DNA of 64,000 nucleotides from Thecaphora thlaspeos (lineage: Eukaryota > Basidiomycota > Ustilaginomycetes > Urocystidales > Glomosporiaceae): contig UWYS01000002.1 in assembly GCA_900291925.1 (NCBI GenBank), forward strand, positions 496,001-560,000. Reading direction: 5' to 3'. Shown here in pieces: positions 43,462 through 53,950 of the stretch. Both the position numbers and the translations under genes were made by a program. The first letter of the stretch is position 1. Every line of letters begins with the position of its first letter. The notes beneath the pieces are model-generated. The model worked only from the letters and a program-made list of their open reading frames with translations, was not told the DNA's origin and did not search any database.

Positions 43462-46395
43462 ATGGAGAAGAGGTCCAGATCGCCTAAGCCGGTCCAGCAA
43501 GCCACCAGCACAGACGCTGCTGTGGCCACTGCCCAACTCCCGCCTCCTTCGACCGAGGCAGACGCAGAGCCTCTCGCAAAGAAGATCAAGATGGACGATC
43601 AGCAAGCAGCAGAGCCCGATGCTCCATCGGCCGACATTATCGAGGCTACCGCCAACATGACCCCCGAGCAGTCCGCCGTCTCGGCCGCGGGCGTCCAACT
43701 CGGACACATGACCGAGGAGAGGGCTGGCATGACGCAGTACATCAACCCTTCCCTTCCCGCTTTCGACGGCATCATCAAGCAGCGCTTCACCGACTTCATG
43801 GTCAATGAGATCACCCTCGGCCCCGAGCGCACAGTGTGCCGTATTACTAGCCTCGACCCGCCTCCCGGCAAACTCCTTCAGGACCTGAAGCGAGCTAGGG
43901 GCGAGCTGGATGAGAAAGAGGTCAAGAGGCAGCAGGAGGAAGCAGAGAAGAAGCGGCAGCAAGCAGAGGCAGATTCGCTCAACACCGCCTGGCCAGAAGA
44001 CGCCGACGAAAAACTCAGCCCCTACTTCACTTCGGAGGCTCTGGCCGAGCTGCGGACAATGTGGGAGCAGGGTAGTACACCACCGGCACCGGCGGCACGC
44101 GAGACCATCGAGGTAGACGGCGCCAAGCCGGACGAGGCATCGACCGCAGCGGCAGAGAGTGCAGCTGGGAGGCAGGGCGGTCGCAAGGTCAGCGCCGTCC
44201 AGGACAATCGCAGGGTCCTCTCGCGGCCTCTCGCCTCCAAGGCCGAGCGTACGCAGTCGCACGCAGTCGTCCGAGACCTCTTTCACGGCAAGCTCGCCAC
44301 CGAATCCGTCTCGCCGGCATCCGACAAGCAAGAGGACGATGACGAGGATGCTCGCGCCAACGCAGCGGCGGCCGGAGACGCCAGCGCCGCCACGACATCC
44401 GAACCCCTGCTCGCCGTGCTGGTCAAGTGGGCACGCAGGTCGGACCGAAGGACTAAGGACCTCTTCGACGAGGAGGCCCTCAGCTCGCCGCCCTACATCC
44501 ACTTTCTGCTGCAGAAGACTAATCGCGACAACGAAGAAGCCATGGTGTTGTTGGCCCAGGCGCTTGGTCTGACGGGCGGACCGCACGGCCACCGCGGCAA
44601 GAGCGGATCCGGCACAAAGGACCTCAGCGTCGCCGGGACCAAGGACAAGCGCGCCGTCACCGTGCAGCGGGTCGCCTTGAAGCGCGGCAGGAAGACGCTG
44701 GCCGAGGTATGGAAGGCGCTCAACGCCATCGACGACGGCGGACGGGGAGGCGGCGATCGCGGAGGGCGCGGTGGGCGCGGGCGCGGAGGAGGCTTCGGCA
44801 ACAGCAACTTCGGGCGCGGCAAGACGCTGCTCCAGGCGGTCGAGAATCGAGGCGACCGAGGCCTCCGCGTCGCCCATCTCCACTACGCCTCGGAGCCGCT
44901 CAAGCTGGGCCAGCTGTCCGGCAACGAGTTCACCGTGACGCTGCGCAACGTCAAGGCGCCCAACGACAATGAGTCGATCATCCACGCGGCCATGGAGACG
45001 ATCCGCCAGAAGGGTTTCATCAACTATTACGGAATGCAGCGCTTTGGCACCGGGTCCGTCCCTACGCACGAGTTTGGGATTCTGATCTTCAAGGGCGACT
45101 ACAAGGGCGCCGTCGAGCTGCTGTTTGAGGAACGTGACAACGACATGGATGACCTGCGCGAGGCCAAGCGCTTCTACCGCGAGGGCAAGCTGGACGACGC
45201 CTTCCACACGATGCCGCGTAGCTGCGTCGCGGAAAAGGCGGTGCTCGACAAGATGCGCCGGCGCAATTTCACAAAGGGAGACTACCTCGGCGCCTTTGGC
45301 AATATCCCGAGGACGCTCAGGCTCATGTACATCCACGCTTACCAGTCCTACATCTGGAACCGGCTCGTCTCGGAGAGGATTCGAAGGTTTGGGCCGGACA
45401 AGCCGGCGGTCGGCGACGTGGTGATGCTCGGCGGCGATGCCGACGAGATCGGAGACGTCGACGCCGATGCCGAGGTTGATGCCGATGCTGACGGCGAGGG
45501 CGAGGGCGAGACGAAGCCGGACGCCGACGCAGTCGCACCTAGCACGAGCGAGGAGACTCCCGCATGGAAGCGACCCGTCAAGGTCCTCAGGGATTCGGAC
45601 GTTTCTTCGAACGCCTTTCCGATCCACTCGGTCGTCGTCCCTCTACCCGGCATCGACATCGCCCTTCCAGTGGGCTGGATGTCTGAGATGTACGCCCAGC
45701 TCCTCTCCGAATCCGGGCTGAAGGCGAGCGACCTGACGGATTCAAAGCAGGAAGAGTACCGGCTGCGCGGCTCCTACCGCAAGATGATCCAGCGGGCGAC
45801 GGACTTTAACTATAAGCTGGTGCGCTATACAGACCCGGATGTCGCGCTTACCGTCGCGGATGAGGACAAATGCTTGGGTCTCAAACATGAAGGTTCAGAG
45901 CCGACGACGACCCTGGCGGATGAGGACAAGACGGAGACGATAGACGAGGTAAAGGCGGTTTCGACGGACGAGGTAAAGACAGAGACGATGCCGGTCGATC
46001 CGCCCGTCGAAGTTGTCACGGACGGCACGCCTCAAGACGTCGGTGAGGCCGCACAGGAAGCGCGACCAGCACCGTTCCTAGCTCTTCTGCTCAACTTTAA
46101 GTTGCCCTCTTCGGCGTACGCGACGATGTTGATGCGAGAAGGTCTCAAGAGCGATACGTCGAGCTTCAAACATCGACTCATGACGCAGGCGAGCGAGGAT
46201 CAGGCTTTCAAAGGTCGGCAGGGAGGCGGTCGTGGTGCCAGGGGAAGGGGAGATGGCAGAGGACGAGGTGGGGGTAGAGGTGGTCGAGGCGGTCGAGGAG
46301 GTGGTGGTGGTGGCGGAGGAGGGCACGGTCAACGCGGAGTCAACAACATCACGAGTCAAAAGGTGCGAAGCTGGGGCGGCGGTAGTGCAGCTTAG
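43462..46395 (+). CDS. PUS7: TruD-family pseudouridine synthase Pus7, 977 aa
   Basis: A single exon. The N-terminus is disordered with a KKIKMD basic patch. The TruD catalytic domain begins with FDGIIKQRFTDFMVNEITLG. The invariant motif with the catalytic aspartate is SVAGTKDKRAVTVQRV (Asp395), and motif III is GFINYYGMQRFGTGSVPTHE. IHAYQSYIWNRLVSERI and FPIHSVVVPLPG are further core segments. Compared with yeast Pus7 (about 676 aa) it carries three large insertions: a charged one at about residues 145-300, an RGG-rich one at about 425-455 and an acidic one near 660-700. It ends in a Gly/Arg tail. Pus7 modifies U13 and U35 of tRNAs, U2 snRNA and mRNAs in the nucleus and cytoplasm. RGG stretches are expected to add RNA affinity. 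Confidence 0.94.
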   Translation: MEKRSRSPKPVQQATSTDAAVATAQLPPPSTEADAEPLAKKIKMDDQQAAEPDAPSADIIEATANMTPEQSAVSAAGVQLGHMTEERAGMTQYINPSLPAFDGIIKQRFTDFMVNEITLGPERTVCRITSLDPPPGKLLQDLKRARGELDEKEVKRQQEEAEKKRQQAEADSLNTAWPEDADEKLSPYFTSEALAELRTMWEQGSTPPAPAARETIEVDGAKPDEASTAAAESAAGRQGGRKVSAVQDNRRVLSRPLASKAERTQSHAVVRDLFHGKLATESVSPASDKQEDDDEDARANAAAAGDASAATTSEPLLAVLVKWARRSDRRTKDLFDEEALSSPPYIHFLLQKTNRDNEEAMVLLAQALGLTGGPHGHRGKSGSGTKDLSVAGTKDKRAVTVQRVALKRGRKTLAEVWKALNAIDDGGRGGGDRGGRGGRGRGGGFGNSNFGRGKTLLQAVENRGDRGLRVAHLHYASEPLKLGQLSGNEFTVTLRNVKAPNDNESIIHAAMETIRQKGFINYYGMQRFGTGSVPTHEFGILIFKGDYKGAVELLFEERDNDMDDLREAKRFYREGKLDDAFHTMPRSCVAEKAVLDKMRRRNFTKGDYLGAFGNIPRTLRLMYIHAYQSYIWNRLVSERIRRFGPDKPAVGDVVMLGGDADEIGDVDADAEVDADADGEGEGETKPDADAVAPSTSEETPAWKRPVKVLRDSDVSSNAFPIHSVVVPLPGIDIALPVGWMSEMYAQLLSESGLKASDLTDSKQEEYRLRGSYRKMIQRATDFNYKLVRYTDPDVALTVADEDKCLGLKHEGSEPTTTLADEDKTETIDEVKAVSTDEVKTETMPVDPPVEVVTDGTPQDVGEAAQEARPAPFLALLLNFKLPSSAYATMLMREGLKSDTSSFKHRLMTQASEDQAFKGRQGGGRGARGRGDGRGRGGGRGGRGGRGGGGGGGGGHGQRGVNNITSQKVRSWGGGSAA

Positions 46396-46745
46396 CTGCA
46401 CGTCGTCCTGATCACTAAGAACCGCTCCCGTACCTCACTTGGACAAGACGAGATCAAGACAAGGTGGACTGTTCAATCCTTTGGCATGTGCATTTGGCAA
46501 ATAATCAGATCCGTTCAGAGATACACACGCGGCTCGAGAAGGGTTTGGGGAAGCAGGGATAGGCAACCGACATAGGCGGCGAGGAATCCAGCAAGATGAC
46601 AAGGGGATACCTCCGCAGCGACGCCGGCGGAGGTGTGAGACGGGGGCGTACAAGTACAAGAGGGACGGAGCGGCGGGGTCCGGTCTGTCGCACCACATCG
46701 GTCCGGAAACAGAGACATGAGAGCATCGATGACCGCAGAGCCATC
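46396..46745. other. Convergent intergenic region, PUS7 / MAF1
   Basis: 350 bases containing both 3' flanks. No repeats or further coding pattern were seen. Confidence 0.6.
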
Positions 46746-48371
46746 TCAGGCAGCCTGCTTCCTCGCCCTCTTCTGCTCGGCCTCTCCATTGGCCTCGTCG
46801 CCGCTACGCTTCGACCTCCCCGTCGGCGACGATGCCGTCTTGGCGAGGTTGCTGCTGGTTGCGCTGACGGGGGCACTGGCGCTGAGGATAGCGCCATCGA
46901 GGCTGGCAAACGCACCGGCAGCCGCCTTGGCGCCGAGGGCGATCTTGGAGCCCGAAAGCAGCGCATCCTGCGTACGAACGGGGGCGCGCGGAGATGCGTG
47001 CGGGAAGGGCGAGAGCGCCGAGGGGGCCGGACTGCCCGAGGCTGCTCGCGAGTGCCTGCCTCGAGAGGCGGCGCCGCTTATCGAGCTGGACGAGTCGGTC
47101 CGTGCAATTGCCCTCTTCGCCGGCGATGAGGCGTTCTTCTGGGCACCGCCGGCGGTCCGTGTCCGCGTCGCCGGGGCGTTGGGCGGCGAGGTCCTTGTCC
47201 GCGTCGGCGTCGTCGTCGGCGCGAGGGGAGGGGAGCTGAACGAAGAGCTGAGCATCGTCGTCGGCTGCGGGTAGCCCCACGAGTGGCTGGGTAGGCCGAA
47301 GCGCGAGTTCTTGCGGCTCCAGACCGATACAAACATGATGCGCTTCATCTTGCGATTGTAGAAGAAGGCAAAGGTCGACCAGAGCAGGCCGGCGCCGGCG
47401 CCGTCGAGATTGTCGTCCTCGTGGAAGCTCGAGGGCCCGTCGTAGGACGAGTAGCTGCTGCTCTCCATGCCCTTCGACGAGAAAAAGTTGCGCGACGGCA
47501 GACCGACGTTGTGGTTACCCGGCGTGCGGGGTCCGGAGCTCATCGAGGTGGCGCTGACGTTGCCATCGCGGTCGCCGCCAAGGCCGCCTCCGTACATGTC
47601 CTCGTCGAACATGGGGTCGTCGACCATGTCGTCGTCAGCGTCGCGCGGGCGTGGGGTCCCCTCGTCGCGCATGTCGGCATCGTCGCCGTCCCAATAGTCG
47701 TCGTACGGATCGTCGTCGCCGAGATCGCCCTCCTCCTCAGGCTCGACGCTAGCGTGCGGGTCCGAGTCCATGTCCGGGTGGAAGGTGAAGACGTCGCACT
47801 CGGAGACGTTCATGATGTCGTCGAGGATGCTCGAGAGCGCGGGGTGGGTAATGAGCGGAGGGAGGTTGAGTGTCTTGGACGCGTCCGGGCCAAAGGAGAA
47901 GCCGCCGCCGGAAGAGGTCGAGACCGTGCTCGGTTCCTCAAAGGAGCCGGAGAACGAGCTGTAGGAGCGCGGCGCGTTTGATGTCGTCTTGAGGCTGAGC
48001 AGCGTGGTGCTGAGACTGTTGAGCACCATGGCCGGGCTGATCTCGCGCTTGAAGTCGGCGGGGTTGACTTCGCTAAAGTCGTGATCCGGGAAAGCGACGT
48101 TGAGCGTTGCGATCAGCAAGAAGAGGGTCTTCCTGGCCGAGGGCTGGTCGAGGCGGCCGAAGGGCGAGGCTAGCGCCTCCTCAAGGTAGTCGGGCGGCGA
48201 GGTAGAGGCGGAGCGGAGGTACGACAATTCGAGGCTCTTGAATAGGCGCTTCTCCTTTGTCACCGTCTTGCACGAGTAGGCCTCCATGCGTGTAAAGACC
48301 TTGCACTCTGCCGACTCGAACGTGAGCGCCCTGGAGAGGAGCTCAAGCTCGGGATACTCGAGATACTTCAT
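46746..48371 (-). CDS. MAF1: Maf1, repressor of RNA polymerase III, 541 aa
   Basis: A single exon on the minus strand. The family start MKYLEYPELELLSRAL and the A-box pattern CKVFTRMEAYSCKTVTKEKRL are clear. The B/C boxes appear as TLFLLIATLNVAFPDHDFSE and, after a long insertion, LLWSTFAFFYNRKMKRIMF. The roughly 220-residue insertion between them is Ser-rich and then strongly acidic. After the C box a basic, Ser/Thr/Pro-rich tail of about 170 residues extends beyond the usual Maf1 length; it contains RSKRSGD and ends in EQKRARKQAA, a likely nuclear signal. Maf1 binds Pol III and blocks its recruitment by TFIIIB when TORC1 or PKA signalling falls. The Ser-rich regions are the expected phosphorylation targets. 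Confidence 0.92.
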   Translation of the reverse strand: MKYLEYPELELLSRALTFESAECKVFTRMEAYSCKTVTKEKRLFKSLELSYLRSASTSPPDYLEEALASPFGRLDQPSARKTLFLLIATLNVAFPDHDFSEVNPADFKREISPAMVLNSLSTTLLSLKTTSNAPRSYSSFSGSFEEPSTVSTSSGGGFSFGPDASKTLNLPPLITHPALSSILDDIMNVSECDVFTFHPDMDSDPHASVEPEEEGDLGDDDPYDDYWDGDDADMRDEGTPRPRDADDDMVDDPMFDEDMYGGGLGGDRDGNVSATSMSSGPRTPGNHNVGLPSRNFFSSKGMESSSYSSYDGPSSFHEDDNLDGAGAGLLWSTFAFFYNRKMKRIMFVSVWSRKNSRFGLPSHSWGYPQPTTMLSSSFSSPPLAPTTTPTRTRTSPPNAPATRTRTAGGAQKNASSPAKRAIARTDSSSSISGAASRGRHSRAASGSPAPSALSPFPHASPRAPVRTQDALLSGSKIALGAKAAAGAFASLDGAILSASAPVSATSSNLAKTASSPTGRSKRSGDEANGEAEQKRARKQAA

Positions 48372-50614
48372 GGTGTGCTTGTGTGTGCCTGTCGCAAGTC
48401 AATCAAGCAGGCGCGGAAAGCCTGCACGTCAGCATGCAATCCTGCAGCGGCGAGCTGTGTCGAGGTCGAGTGGAGGGATGCGATGGCGGCAGGCAACGTC
48501 GACTTAAAACCGCGACACACCCGTTCGAGTAGCCGCTACGTTGGCGCCGCCATGCGTCGTGCCCAGAGGCAGACTTCTCGCAACGCTGAACCTAGTGCCC
48601 GTGCCTGCGTCATCTCGACCCGCAGCATATACTCACGCCGTGTGTCTTGTTTTTCAGGCTCTGATAAAGAGAGGCGATTGATATATCAATCGAGCCGAGT
48701 TCGAGGGTCCGACGGGGCCAGCAAGTGAGTCGAGAAGGCAAAGAGGGGTAGAGGGGAAAGGGAGGGGAGAAGGTGGACGGGGCAGATGACCAGACCGACG
48801 CGTGGAGGGCGCCAGCCAGTGAATGTGTCGATGGGAGGATTCGAGGTGAAGTGGCCGAACACGCCGTGGATTGGGTGCCCGAGAAAAGAGGTCAAGGGGA
48901 GGAGAGGATCGAGGTGATGGCTTTGCTCGTTGAATGGACGGGCGGATGGCAAGGAAACGGCGAGGATCGCGCGCGAGAGGTATCGGTAGGTGAGCCGGCT
49001 GAGTGCTGCTACGGGGCTGTGCGCTTGCTTGCTTGCTTGCTTGCTTGCGCTGGTCTGTGGGCCGGGCCAAGGCGAGGATGAGATCGGGCCGATGCCGTGG
49101 GCGATGAGGTGGGCGGTGCGGCTAGTGGTAGCGTTGGTGTGGCGATGGTGATGTTGGTGGTGATGCAGGTGGTGACGAGGATGCTCTCCGGAGCCTGAAA
49201 CGTGATAGCCTACGCCCAGCCGGCGCGCGTCCCCCGCTAGTCGAGAGGCGGGCTGCCAACGTGGGCACACAGAGGGGAGGGCAGCCCAGGCAGGGAGGCA
49301 CACGCAACACGTACTGCGCCCCCCCTCCCCTCCCCTCCCCGCCCAGGGCCTCTGCACCCCTTGTCTCCTTGTCTATCGGCCCATCCCGGCCGCGCCGCTT
49401 CTTGCTTGCTCTGCGCAGCAACCACCCTGGCTCGATGATGCCCTTTTTGTCTTCGCAGTCTTGTACTTACTAGCAAAAGCATGGCTGCCCCTGTCTCGGC
49501 CCTGCCTCCTACATACGTACTTGGCTCAGATTGCGCCGCCGACAAGTCATGTACGATATCGCTTGCCGGCCAGTCGGCCTGCCTGAAGCTTTGCTTCTAA
49601 GGATCTCGGTCGAAATCTGCGTCCCCGCCCGTCCGCCCGCCACTTGGGCCGGTTGTCGTGGTCGGTGCGACCAGACTCTATTGCAACCCAAGTACAAGTA
49701 AACAGCGCCAAACAGCGAGAGATCTGGTTGCAGCCAGGGTCCATCTCTCGCTATGGAAGCAGAGTCACCGAAGCTGGGTCAAGGCGATAAAGTCACAAAG
49801 CTCTGGGACGACACTCATTATCATTGGACGAAGCGGTGCCGACGGTGGTCTGGCGTGCCGTGGAGCCGCATGCCGTGCAGCAGATCGGGGCGCAGCATCG
49901 GGCTTTCGTCGTCGCCGGAACGCTGGCCGCCGGGCGCGACAGGCGACGGAGACACGGCAGAGACGCGGCAAATCTCTCTCAACACTTGCTTTTTTGTCAA
50001 CGTCGTCTGGGTACAGTTGGCCGCGCTGTAGGGAGAGGAGTGAAGACCGGTACTGACCGCCTCGTCCTCCCGCTGTTCCGGCATCCAACCATGACGAGAT
50101 GGAGTGCTCAACTACCTTGGCCGGCGCGGCGAAAGCGAAGGCGGGAGGGGACCGAGCCTTTTACCCCTAGGGGTGTGCGTGTGGGCGCCCCCGTCGCGAG
50201 CCAAGGGAAAGGGGGACGGCGGCTGGCCCGCTGGCTGATGGGCGCCTCTGCTGGGCCCGCGCGCCCGCAACGAAAAACAGGAGCGAGAACACGCGTGTGG
50301 ATGTGCGTGCGCGCGCGCCTTGTCCCGCCTCTGCCGTTCTTGAGGCGGACGCTTTTTGGGGGACAAAGGTAAAAAGGAAAAAGGGCAGGCAAAAAGGGAG
50401 GTGCGCGCTCGCTCGCTGCCGGTGTCGCTCTCGCCGCCCCGCCCCACCACCACCCGCACAACCACCATAACCCCTCACACCATCACCCACCCTCGCGCCC
50501 CTTGGTCACACCACCTTCTCCGAGCACCTTGCGATACCTCCCACACCTCTGCCACCGCTCAATACATTGGCACATTCCCACCCCCCTCCTCGCCTTACCA
50601 GCCAGCCACGAGAG
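48372..50614. promoter_or_regulatory. Divergent intergenic region between MAF1 and the Bqt4-like gene
   Basis: 2.2 kb with no convincing gene. It includes a GCTT tetranucleotide tract at about 49024-49047, a CCCCT-rich block near 49320-49345, and a G/A-rich then C-rich leader upstream of 50615. Short TACATACGTAC sequence occurs near 49511. Open frames here are Arg/Pro-rich and unsupported. Confidence 0.45.
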
Positions 50615-52458
50615 ATGCCTCCGGTCCGCCGCCGCTCCCCTCGGGCCACCCCACGTCGGGGCAGGTCGTCGTCAGTCGCATCCGTCATCTCGGTCTCGTC
50701 CGCAAACGGCGCAGCATCGCCTCCCCCTTCCGCATCCAAGCCAAAGCGTGCGCGAAAGTCAAAGATCGCGCGACCTGCCCTCCCCACCGAGAAGAACCCG
50801 CGCCTTGAGAACTACGCCGAGCAGCCCGTCAGGCTCCAGCTCATCGAGAGGGAGGAGCAGTAAGTACAGGCGCGCCCTTCGCCGATTCCAATTATCTGAC
50901 CGAGCGCTTCGTGCTCACCGCATGCTGACACCCCTTCAAACAACCGCCCGGCGCCTCCTCCCGCTCGTCCACAGAGAAATTATCGTCGGTCGAGTCAAGC
51001 TGCCCTCGGTCAATGGCAACGACCACGCCTTCCTTCTCAAGAGGTGAGATCCGCAATGCGCTACGCCGCCCCCTTCTCCGAGCTTGCCGCCGTCGCAGCT
51101 CAAGCTCACCTCTTTCTCCGTCCTTCTGCTGCTGCCGCTGCTCTGTCACTTCGTGGCCCCTTAGGTTCGACACCGATGCCGTCGCTGCCTCGTCGATGTA
51201 CCGCGTCGCCTTTCCCTTTGCCAATGAAGCCGCCGAGGCTAGCGAGATGAGGTACCTCGAGTCGCGCTACGAGACCGATGTTGCCAACGGCGGCCGCATC
51301 GCCGTTGCCCAGCCTGGCGACGTCAACGAGACCCCGGGCAAGCGGGGACGGGAACGTCCGAGGAAGAGTGAGACACCTCGAAAGGACGGCGGCAACACCG
51401 ATACTGAGTCTGTCGCCGGGAGTTCGGCAGGCGAGCCCGTCAAGGTTCTCCCGGCAGGCAGCACTGGCGTCCGCCTCCAGGGCACCTGGATCCTCGCCAG
51501 CGACGCCGCCGAGGTGGCCCAGGAGTACGGTATTATCAGGTACGCCGAGCCGCTCATCAAGGCATCGGCAAAGATGGCCGAAGATGGCAGCGGGCCCATG
51601 CTGGTCCAGGCGCCGGTGGCCGCCCAAAAGACGCCCGAGAAGAAACGAGGCCGCCCGGCCAAGCGCGCGAGAAAGGCGACCGAGGACGAAGAGGAGGATC
51701 AGCTGGCCGACGAGCAGCCAGCGGCAGCAGCAGACGCCTCATCCGGGCCACGTGTCGGCATCAGGCAGGTCAACCACTACGACGGTAGCGGCCGGCTGAC
51801 CGGCTTCACGCTCGGACCGTGGGTCGAGGGCATGTCGGCCGACGAGGACGACGAGGAGGGCGGCGTTGATGACAGCGAGGTCGAGTATTCTGGATGCATG
51901 CCGATGCCCCGGCGTCGCAGGCGCGCCACCCGTGAGGCTGCCCCGGAGGGGATTCCAGAGGAGGTCTCGGAGGAAGCGTCGGCGGCATTCGCAGCGCAGG
52001 ACAAGGGCACCAACCTTGTCGGAGCGTCTGCTTCCATCGCTACCGGACCCGCGTTCTTAAACCAGGCCGAGATCGACGCCCAGATCGAGGAAGCCAAAGC
52101 GCTCGCCGCCGGCGTCCAGAGGGCCGCGGTCGCTGCTTCCGCCGGCACTTCCTCTGCCGTCGCCCGAGGCCAGAAGCGAGCGGCCGTCAACGACACGCCG
52201 GCCGCCGACATGGACAACGCACTCGACGACAGCGACGAGGACGAGGCGGCCTCCGCCGGTCGGGTTGGCCGAGCGCTGCGACGTGGCACCCGCGCGGCTC
52301 GACGACGTCCTGTGGCCACTACCGCCGGTGTCCTGACGGCCGCCGGTGCCATTGGTGCTGCTGGCGCCGCCTACATGACCGGAGTCGACGTCAACACGGC
52401 CTTCCAGGCGATCTCGCAGACGGTGCAGAGCCTGGGCCTGCAGAACTGGTTCTTCTAA
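50615..52458 (+). CDS. BQT4: Bqt4-like KilA-N/APSES-fold protein with C-terminal membrane segment, 535 aa
   Basis: Exons are 50615-50859, 50975-51043 (only 69 nt) and 51165-52458, with introns of 115 and 121 nt (GTAAGT, GTGAGA donors). After a basic Ser-rich N-terminus, splicing assembles EIIVGRVKLPSVNGNDHAFL, LKRFDTDAVAASSMYRVAFP and, after an insert, GTWILASDAAEVAQEYGI followed by IRYAEPLI. This order matches the APSES/KilA-N-like fold, in which an aromatic-rich strand is followed by a 'G-x-W-x-x-x-x-x-A-x-x-x-A-x-x-Y-x-I' helix. The middle has an AT-hook-like EKKRGRPAKRARK. The end, TTAGVLTAAGAIGAAGAAYM, is a short hydrophobic span. That architecture fits fission-yeast Bqt4, an inner-nuclear-membrane protein that tethers telomeres. 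Orthology is inferred. Confidence 0.65.
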
Positions 52459-53286
52459 GCGAGCGTCCCGGCCCAGCTGTCGAGTCACGGCCCGGCCTTA
52501 CTGCGGTCGCTCCGCTGTGCAGAGGAGTGGCTCCTTGATGTCGCTCCAGCCTCCCGCTTTCCAGAGGCGTTATACCGCCCCTTTCTTTTCGTTGACTCCT
52601 GCGACGCCGGCGGCTCCCGACGACCGAACCAAACAACACGGTCTCGCACCGTCCCCCCGTTGCCGCCCCGCTCGATCTTCTCTTCTTTCCTCTGCGTCAG
52701 AAGTGTCGTTCCCTCTCCGGTCTACGTCGTCTTCTCCAGACTGCCATCTTCGTGTCTCTACGCTAGGTCCTCTCCTTCGACTTGTACTTTTTGTCTCTTC
52801 TTGCCCGCTACTTGAGCCGACGGTCGATCGTCCCACCTTGATTCTTTATGGTCCATCCCTGGTCCCACTCCACCTCTGGCCGGATCGATTCGAATACGTA
52901 TCTAGACAGCAGCTCCAGCTTCGTGGCCGCCGGTACCGACCTTAATGTAGAACTGTCTTTTTTTTTTTTTTTTTTCTCCCTGGTTTCCTGTCGAGCGTGT
53001 ACCATACTCTCTCGTCTCGCTGCGTCAAGCTTTCCGCCTTGATCGCGCTTGGACCTGACGAAAAGAGAGCGTGTTGCTAGGTTGGATGAAGGACATCGAG
53101 CAGATACGGAGGTGACGAACGGGCCAACGAGGGAATCCGCACTGAACGAGATTCGCCTCACACCAGACGCTCGTCGTCTCTTTGTCAGTTGGCCGTTATT
53201 TCTGTGCTTTAAGACTTCGATGTACATAAGCTATCGCATTAAGCTGATTCGACTATTCTGCATGGTACGGAAACGAGGAGAGGGGT
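52459..53286. other. Convergent intergenic region, Bqt4-like / FKBP12, with a long poly(T)
   Basis: 830 bases of 3' flanking DNA. A T-run of about 20 bases lies at 52954-52974. The sequence before it is C/T-rich, and a basic ORF-poor stretch follows. No gene was seen. Confidence 0.55.
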
Positions 53287-53950
53287 TTAGTTGACCTTGA
53301 GCAGCTCAACCTCGAAGACGAGAGTCGAGTTGGGCGGGATGACGGGCGGGAAACCGCGAGCGCCGTAAGCGTACTCGGGCGAGCAGCTGTCGTATACGAT
53401 AAAGGGGGGGAAAGGATGTCAGTTTGAGGAAAAATTACAGAGGTAAGAATGAAAGAAACCGAGAAAGAAAGGAGTAGAGAAGTGAGGAGGATGTACATGA
53501 GCTTAGCCTTCTCTCCGACCGAGAGCTGAGGGACACCCTCGTCCCAGCCCTTGATGACCTGTCCAACGCCGACTGATACGTAGTGAGCACAAAGGCAAAG
53601 GCGGGGCAAAGAAAAGCGGCGAGAGAGTCAGTGGATGCAATCTGCAGGGTTACAGGTTGCCCATGTGCGGCGCGAAGGACTCTTACTCACTTTGGGTCTG
53701 GAAAGGTCCACGGCCGGGCTTGCGGGACGAGTCGAACTCGGATCCACAGTCGAGCAGAGTTCCGACATCTTCACAACGCGTTCGAACATGTCAGCACTAC
53801 TACCGAGATATCTCACACCTCGTGTTTACAAGGGGAGAGCGAAGGGGGGGAAAGCGGTCGAGGAAACGTACAGTGGATGGTGACACGGTCACCGGCCTTG
53901 GGGAAGTTCTTTCCGTCGCCAGGGGAGAGACGCTGAATTTTGACGCCCAT
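53287..53950 (-). CDS. FPR1: FKBP12-type peptidyl-prolyl isomerase, 110 aa
   Basis: Four exons on the minus strand: 53950-53872, 53768-53691, 53572-53497 and 53386-53287. Three introns (GTACGT, GTGAGT, GTACAT donors) join exactly. The product is a complete single-domain FKBP: start [13 protein letters not shown], then [55 protein letters not shown] and the terminal [13 protein letters not shown]. The residues lining the FK506/rapamycin pocket in human FKBP12 (Tyr26, Asp37, Trp59, Tyr82, Phe99) have counterparts in these segments. The length equals the usual 107-114 aa. It is a cytosolic prolyl isomerase and the expected receptor for rapamycin and FK506. It is the most intron-dense gene in the window relative to its length. 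Confidence 0.97.

Noticed and set aside
43417..45627. 736-codon minus-strand open frame opposite PUS7
   Set aside because: Antisense shadow; the plus strand carries clear TruD motifs including the catalytic aspartate.
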